A program made the translations under genes and the position numbers. A DNA stretch of 64,000 bases from Dongia deserti (GTDB taxonomy: Bacteria; Pseudomonadota; Alphaproteobacteria; Dongiales; Dongiaceae): positions 40,901 through 104,900 of the forward strand of contig NZ_QORW01000021.1 of NCBI RefSeq assembly GCF_003574735.1. Direction: 5' to 3'. Positions 62,122 through 64,000 of this stretch are shown here, in pieces (position 1 is the first letter of the stretch; every line of letters begins with the position of its first letter). The notes beneath the pieces were generated by a model, which saw only the letters and a list, made by a program, of their open reading frames with translations, made no database searches and had not been told where the DNA came from.

Positions 62122-63591
62122 TCACGGCAGGTAGTCCCAATACTGCTCGAGGTCCCAGCGCGTGACGGTGGCGTTGAACTTCTCCCATTCGTCGCGCTTG
62201 TAGTGCATGAAGACGCGATACATCTCGTCGGGCATCGCGCGTTTCACCACTTCGTTCTGTTCGAGCGCGTCGAGCGCCTCGCCCAGCGACATCGGCAGCT
62301 TCTGCACCTTCTTGCCGGCAGCCATCGCCGCGTAGATGTTGCGCTCCTCCGGCTCGCCCGGGTCTATGTTGTTGGCGATGCCGTCATCGAACGCTTGCAG
62401 CAGGGCCGCGGCCATCAAGTACGGATTGACCGCCGAATCCACCGAGCGGTATTCGAACCGGCCGGGCGCCGAGATGCGCAGCGCGCAGGTGCGGTTCTGG
62501 TAGCCCCAGTCGGCATAGACCGGCGCCCAGAAGCCGGTGTCCCACAGCCGGCGATAGGAGTTGACGGTGGAGGAGCCGATCGCGGTCAGCGCGCGCACGT
62601 TCTTGACCACGCCGCCGATGCAATTGAGACCGACTGGGCCCGGCTTGGCATCGCCCGGCAGCGGCAGGAAGGTGTTCTCGCCGCCCTTGCGATAGCTGAA
62701 GACCTCCGGCATGCCGGGCAGCGACTCGCCATTGCCCAGCACGTTCACTTTGTCCTCGCCACCTTTCCAGAGCGAGAGGTTGTGGTGGCAGCCGCTCGCC
62801 GACACGCCCATAAAAGGCTTCGGCATGAAGCAGGCGATGATGTTGAACTCGCGCGCCACCTGCGCGCAGATCTGGCGATAGGTGGTGAGGCGGTCCGCGG
62901 TGCGCAGCGCGTCATCGAACATGAAGTTGAGCTCGAGTTGGCCCGGCGCGTCCTCGTGATCGCCCTGGATCATGTCGAGGCCCATGGCGCGGCCATACTC
63001 GATGACCTTGAGGAACACCGGCCGCAACATCTCGAACTGGTCGATGTGATAGCAGTTGGGCTTGGTGTAGCCGCCGTGCGGCAGCCCATCCTCGCCCTTC
63101 TTCAGCCACATCATCTCCGGCTCGCAGCCGTGGCGCAGATGCAGGCCGCCATGCTTCTTGCGGAACTCGTCATGCAGGATGCGCAGGTTGCCGCGGCAGT
63201 CCGATGTCAGATGGCCGCCGGGATTTACCCTCTCCTCGCGATTGCGGAAGCAGGTGCAGAACACGCGCGCGACCCTCTTGTCCCACGGCAGCTGCACGAA
63301 GGTCTCGGGATCGGGAATGCCGACCAGTTCGGAGGCCTCCGGGCCGTAGCCGATATAATTTCTGTGGCGGTCGACGAACAGGTTGGCAGTGGAACCATAG
63401 ACCAGCTGGAAGCCGCGCTCCGCGGTCGCTTCCCAGTGATCGGCGGGGATGCCCTTGCCGACGATGCGGCCAGTCACCGAGACGAACTGGTAATAGATAT
63501 AGGTGATGCCCAGCTCGTTGATCTTCTCTCGAACCTTCTTCACCAGCTCGGCGCGGCCAGGCTGATTGACATGGGCTTCCAAATCGGTCAT
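62122..63591 (-). CDS. glnT: Type III-like glutamine synthetase GlnT / gamma-glutamylmethylamide synthetase-like
   Basis: This 489-residue glutamine-synthetase-fold protein has GCEPEMMWL and GDHEDAPGQLELNF for metal and glutamate, SASGCHHNLSLW, NSYRRLWDTGFWAP and FEYRSVDSAVNPYLMAAAL. The ATG at 63591 follows GAGGAGG. GlnT/GmaS proteins condense ammonia or methylamine with glutamate. With glxBCD and a sarcosine-oxidase-like gene next to it, the cluster fits gamma-glutamylmethylamide formation and transfer to N-methylglutamate. Plain glutamine synthesis is the alternative. Confidence 0.9.
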   Translation of the reverse strand: MTDLEAHVNQPGRAELVKKVREKINELGITYIYYQFVSVTGRIVGKGIPADHWEATAERGFQLVYGSTANLFVDRHRNYIGYGPEASELVGIPDPETFVQLPWDKRVARVFCTCFRNREERVNPGGHLTSDCRGNLRILHDEFRKKHGGLHLRHGCEPEMMWLKKGEDGLPHGGYTKPNCYHIDQFEMLRPVFLKVIEYGRAMGLDMIQGDHEDAPGQLELNFMFDDALRTADRLTTYRQICAQVAREFNIIACFMPKPFMGVSASGCHHNLSLWKGGEDKVNVLGNGESLPGMPEVFSYRKGGENTFLPLPGDAKPGPVGLNCIGGVVKNVRALTAIGSSTVNSYRRLWDTGFWAPVYADWGYQNRTCALRISAPGRFEYRSVDSAVNPYLMAAALLQAFDDGIANNIDPGEPEERNIYAAMAAGKKVQKLPMSLGEALDALEQNEVVKRAMPDEMYRVFMHYKRDEWEKFNATVTRWDLEQYWDYLP

Positions 63592-63697
63592 CGCGGTCCT
63601 CCTCTCCCTATCTGCATTCACGTCGCCCCACGCGCGGCGCGCAAGACGTGCTCCCTGCCAGCAGTTCAATGCGTCTTCAGTCGATCTCCCCAAAAAC

Positions 63698-63830
63698 CGT
63701 CATCCCGGCCAAGCCGCGCAGCGGCGTAGAGCCGGGACCCATGCGATCCATCGACGCCACGGCAATGCTCCATAGGCCCCGGATCACGCCACGCGATCGC
63801 TGCGCTCCGCGTGGCTGTCCGGGGTGACAG
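63698..63830. repeat. Interspersed palindromic element upstream of glnT
   Basis: The element starts CCGTCATCCCGGCC and ends GTCCGGGGTGACAG, so its ends are inverted (GTCATCCCGG versus CCGGGGTGAC). Inside, GCCACGCG (63788-63795) pairs with CGCGTGGC (63808-63815), and the left half has GCCGCGCAGCGGC. Its right end resembles the fragment at 58090-58122. It is a typical dispersed non-coding repeat. Confidence 0.7.
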
Positions 63831-63851
63831 TGGAGCGGGCGCAAGCATCCC

Positions 63852-64000
63852 TCAACTCCACGGGAACGGCGAGTGCGAGGTCGGATGCAGCTTGCCTTCG
63901 GCGAAGCGGGAGAAGCGGAACGGGCTGAGCAGGTCGCTCTCGTTGCCGCAGAGATCGTCCGCCACCAGCTTGCCGACGCCGATCATCTTGTAGCCGTGGT
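63852..64000 (-). CDS. FAD-dependent oxidoreductase (DadA/sarcosine oxidase beta-like), C-terminal end
   Basis: The frame runs in from the window edge and ends at a TGA at 63852-63854. The 48 visible residues (HGYKMIGVGKLVADDLCG, LLSPFRFSRFAEGKLHPTS, ending FPWS) match the C-terminal FAD-domain end of D-amino-acid/sarcosine oxidase-type proteins, where HGYKxxxxxGKxxADL and SPFRFxRF recur. It precedes glnT on the same strand and may oxidise N-methylglutamate or another secondary amine. The bulk of the gene lies outside the window. Confidence 0.8.
   Translation of the reverse strand, partial: HGYKMIGVGKLVADDLCGNESDLLSPFRFSRFAEGKLHPTSHSPFPWS

Noticed and set aside
61716..62165. Open frame running through the glxB-glnT spacer
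   Set aside because: It reads through a palindrome-rich repeat, and its ends are antisense to glxB and glnT. The low-complexity product is typical of translated repeats.

Overview
The window is GC-rich DNA from an alphaproteobacterium, most plausibly a soil or rhizosphere member of the Hyphomicrobiales or Rhodospirillales. The evidence is the density of ABC uptake systems, the glxBCD/glnT cluster, the hybrid two-component and cyclase signalling genes, and small hypothetical genes of a type common in that group. I see no rRNA, tRNA, CRISPR array, prophage or intact insertion sequence. About 64 protein-coding features are supported, including two cut by the window edges and two broken genes.

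Positions 1-21926 form a large catabolic island. It contains three mandelate-racemase/enolase-type (MR) enzymes, six short-chain dehydrogenases (SDRs), a zinc alcohol dehydrogenase, an SMP-30/gluconolactonase-type lactonase and two complete spermidine/putrescine-type ABC importers. An IclR regulator (1729-2550) lies in the left part, where four promoter regions carry related 16-bp inverted repeats that could be its operators. A GntR/FCD regulator (12425-13168) is divergent from a nine-gene operon (13312-21926) that begins with a TTGTATACAA palindrome. The likely theme is uptake, oxidation, lactone opening and dehydration of sugar acids. The substrates cannot be read from sequence.

Positions 22033-30323 are a carbohydrate or polyol operon on the minus strand: SDR, permease, binding protein, permease, ATPase, BtpA/SgcQ-like protein and FGGY kinase. 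A DeoR repressor is divergent from it, and two copies of the same 14-bp sequence in opposite orientation lie between them.

Positions 30670-39080 hold a lipoprotein, a histidine-kinase remnant and a signalling island. The island has a periplasmic c-heme DUF3365 protein, a 1060-residue hybrid histidine kinase, a single-domain receiver, a HisKA-like/receiver/adenylate cyclase protein and a Cu/Zn superoxide dismutase.

Positions 39453-47954 are a divergent unit around a GntR regulator. A branched-chain-amino-acid-type (Liv) importer is combined with two related aldo/keto reductases, one fused to a RidA domain, and a TIGR04076 protein. Next come a membrane-anchored BTAD/TPR regulator, an acyl-CoA dehydrogenase with a clear promoter and terminator, and small conserved genes.

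Positions 53686-64000 are a glx/methylamine-type nitrogen cluster. It has glnT, glxB, glxC and glxD, a 131-residue companion, the end of an FAD oxidoreductase, a tandem DUF1989-GcvT protein, and a divergent flavin reductase plus an unknown protein. Palindrome-rich interspersed repeats lie between these genes.
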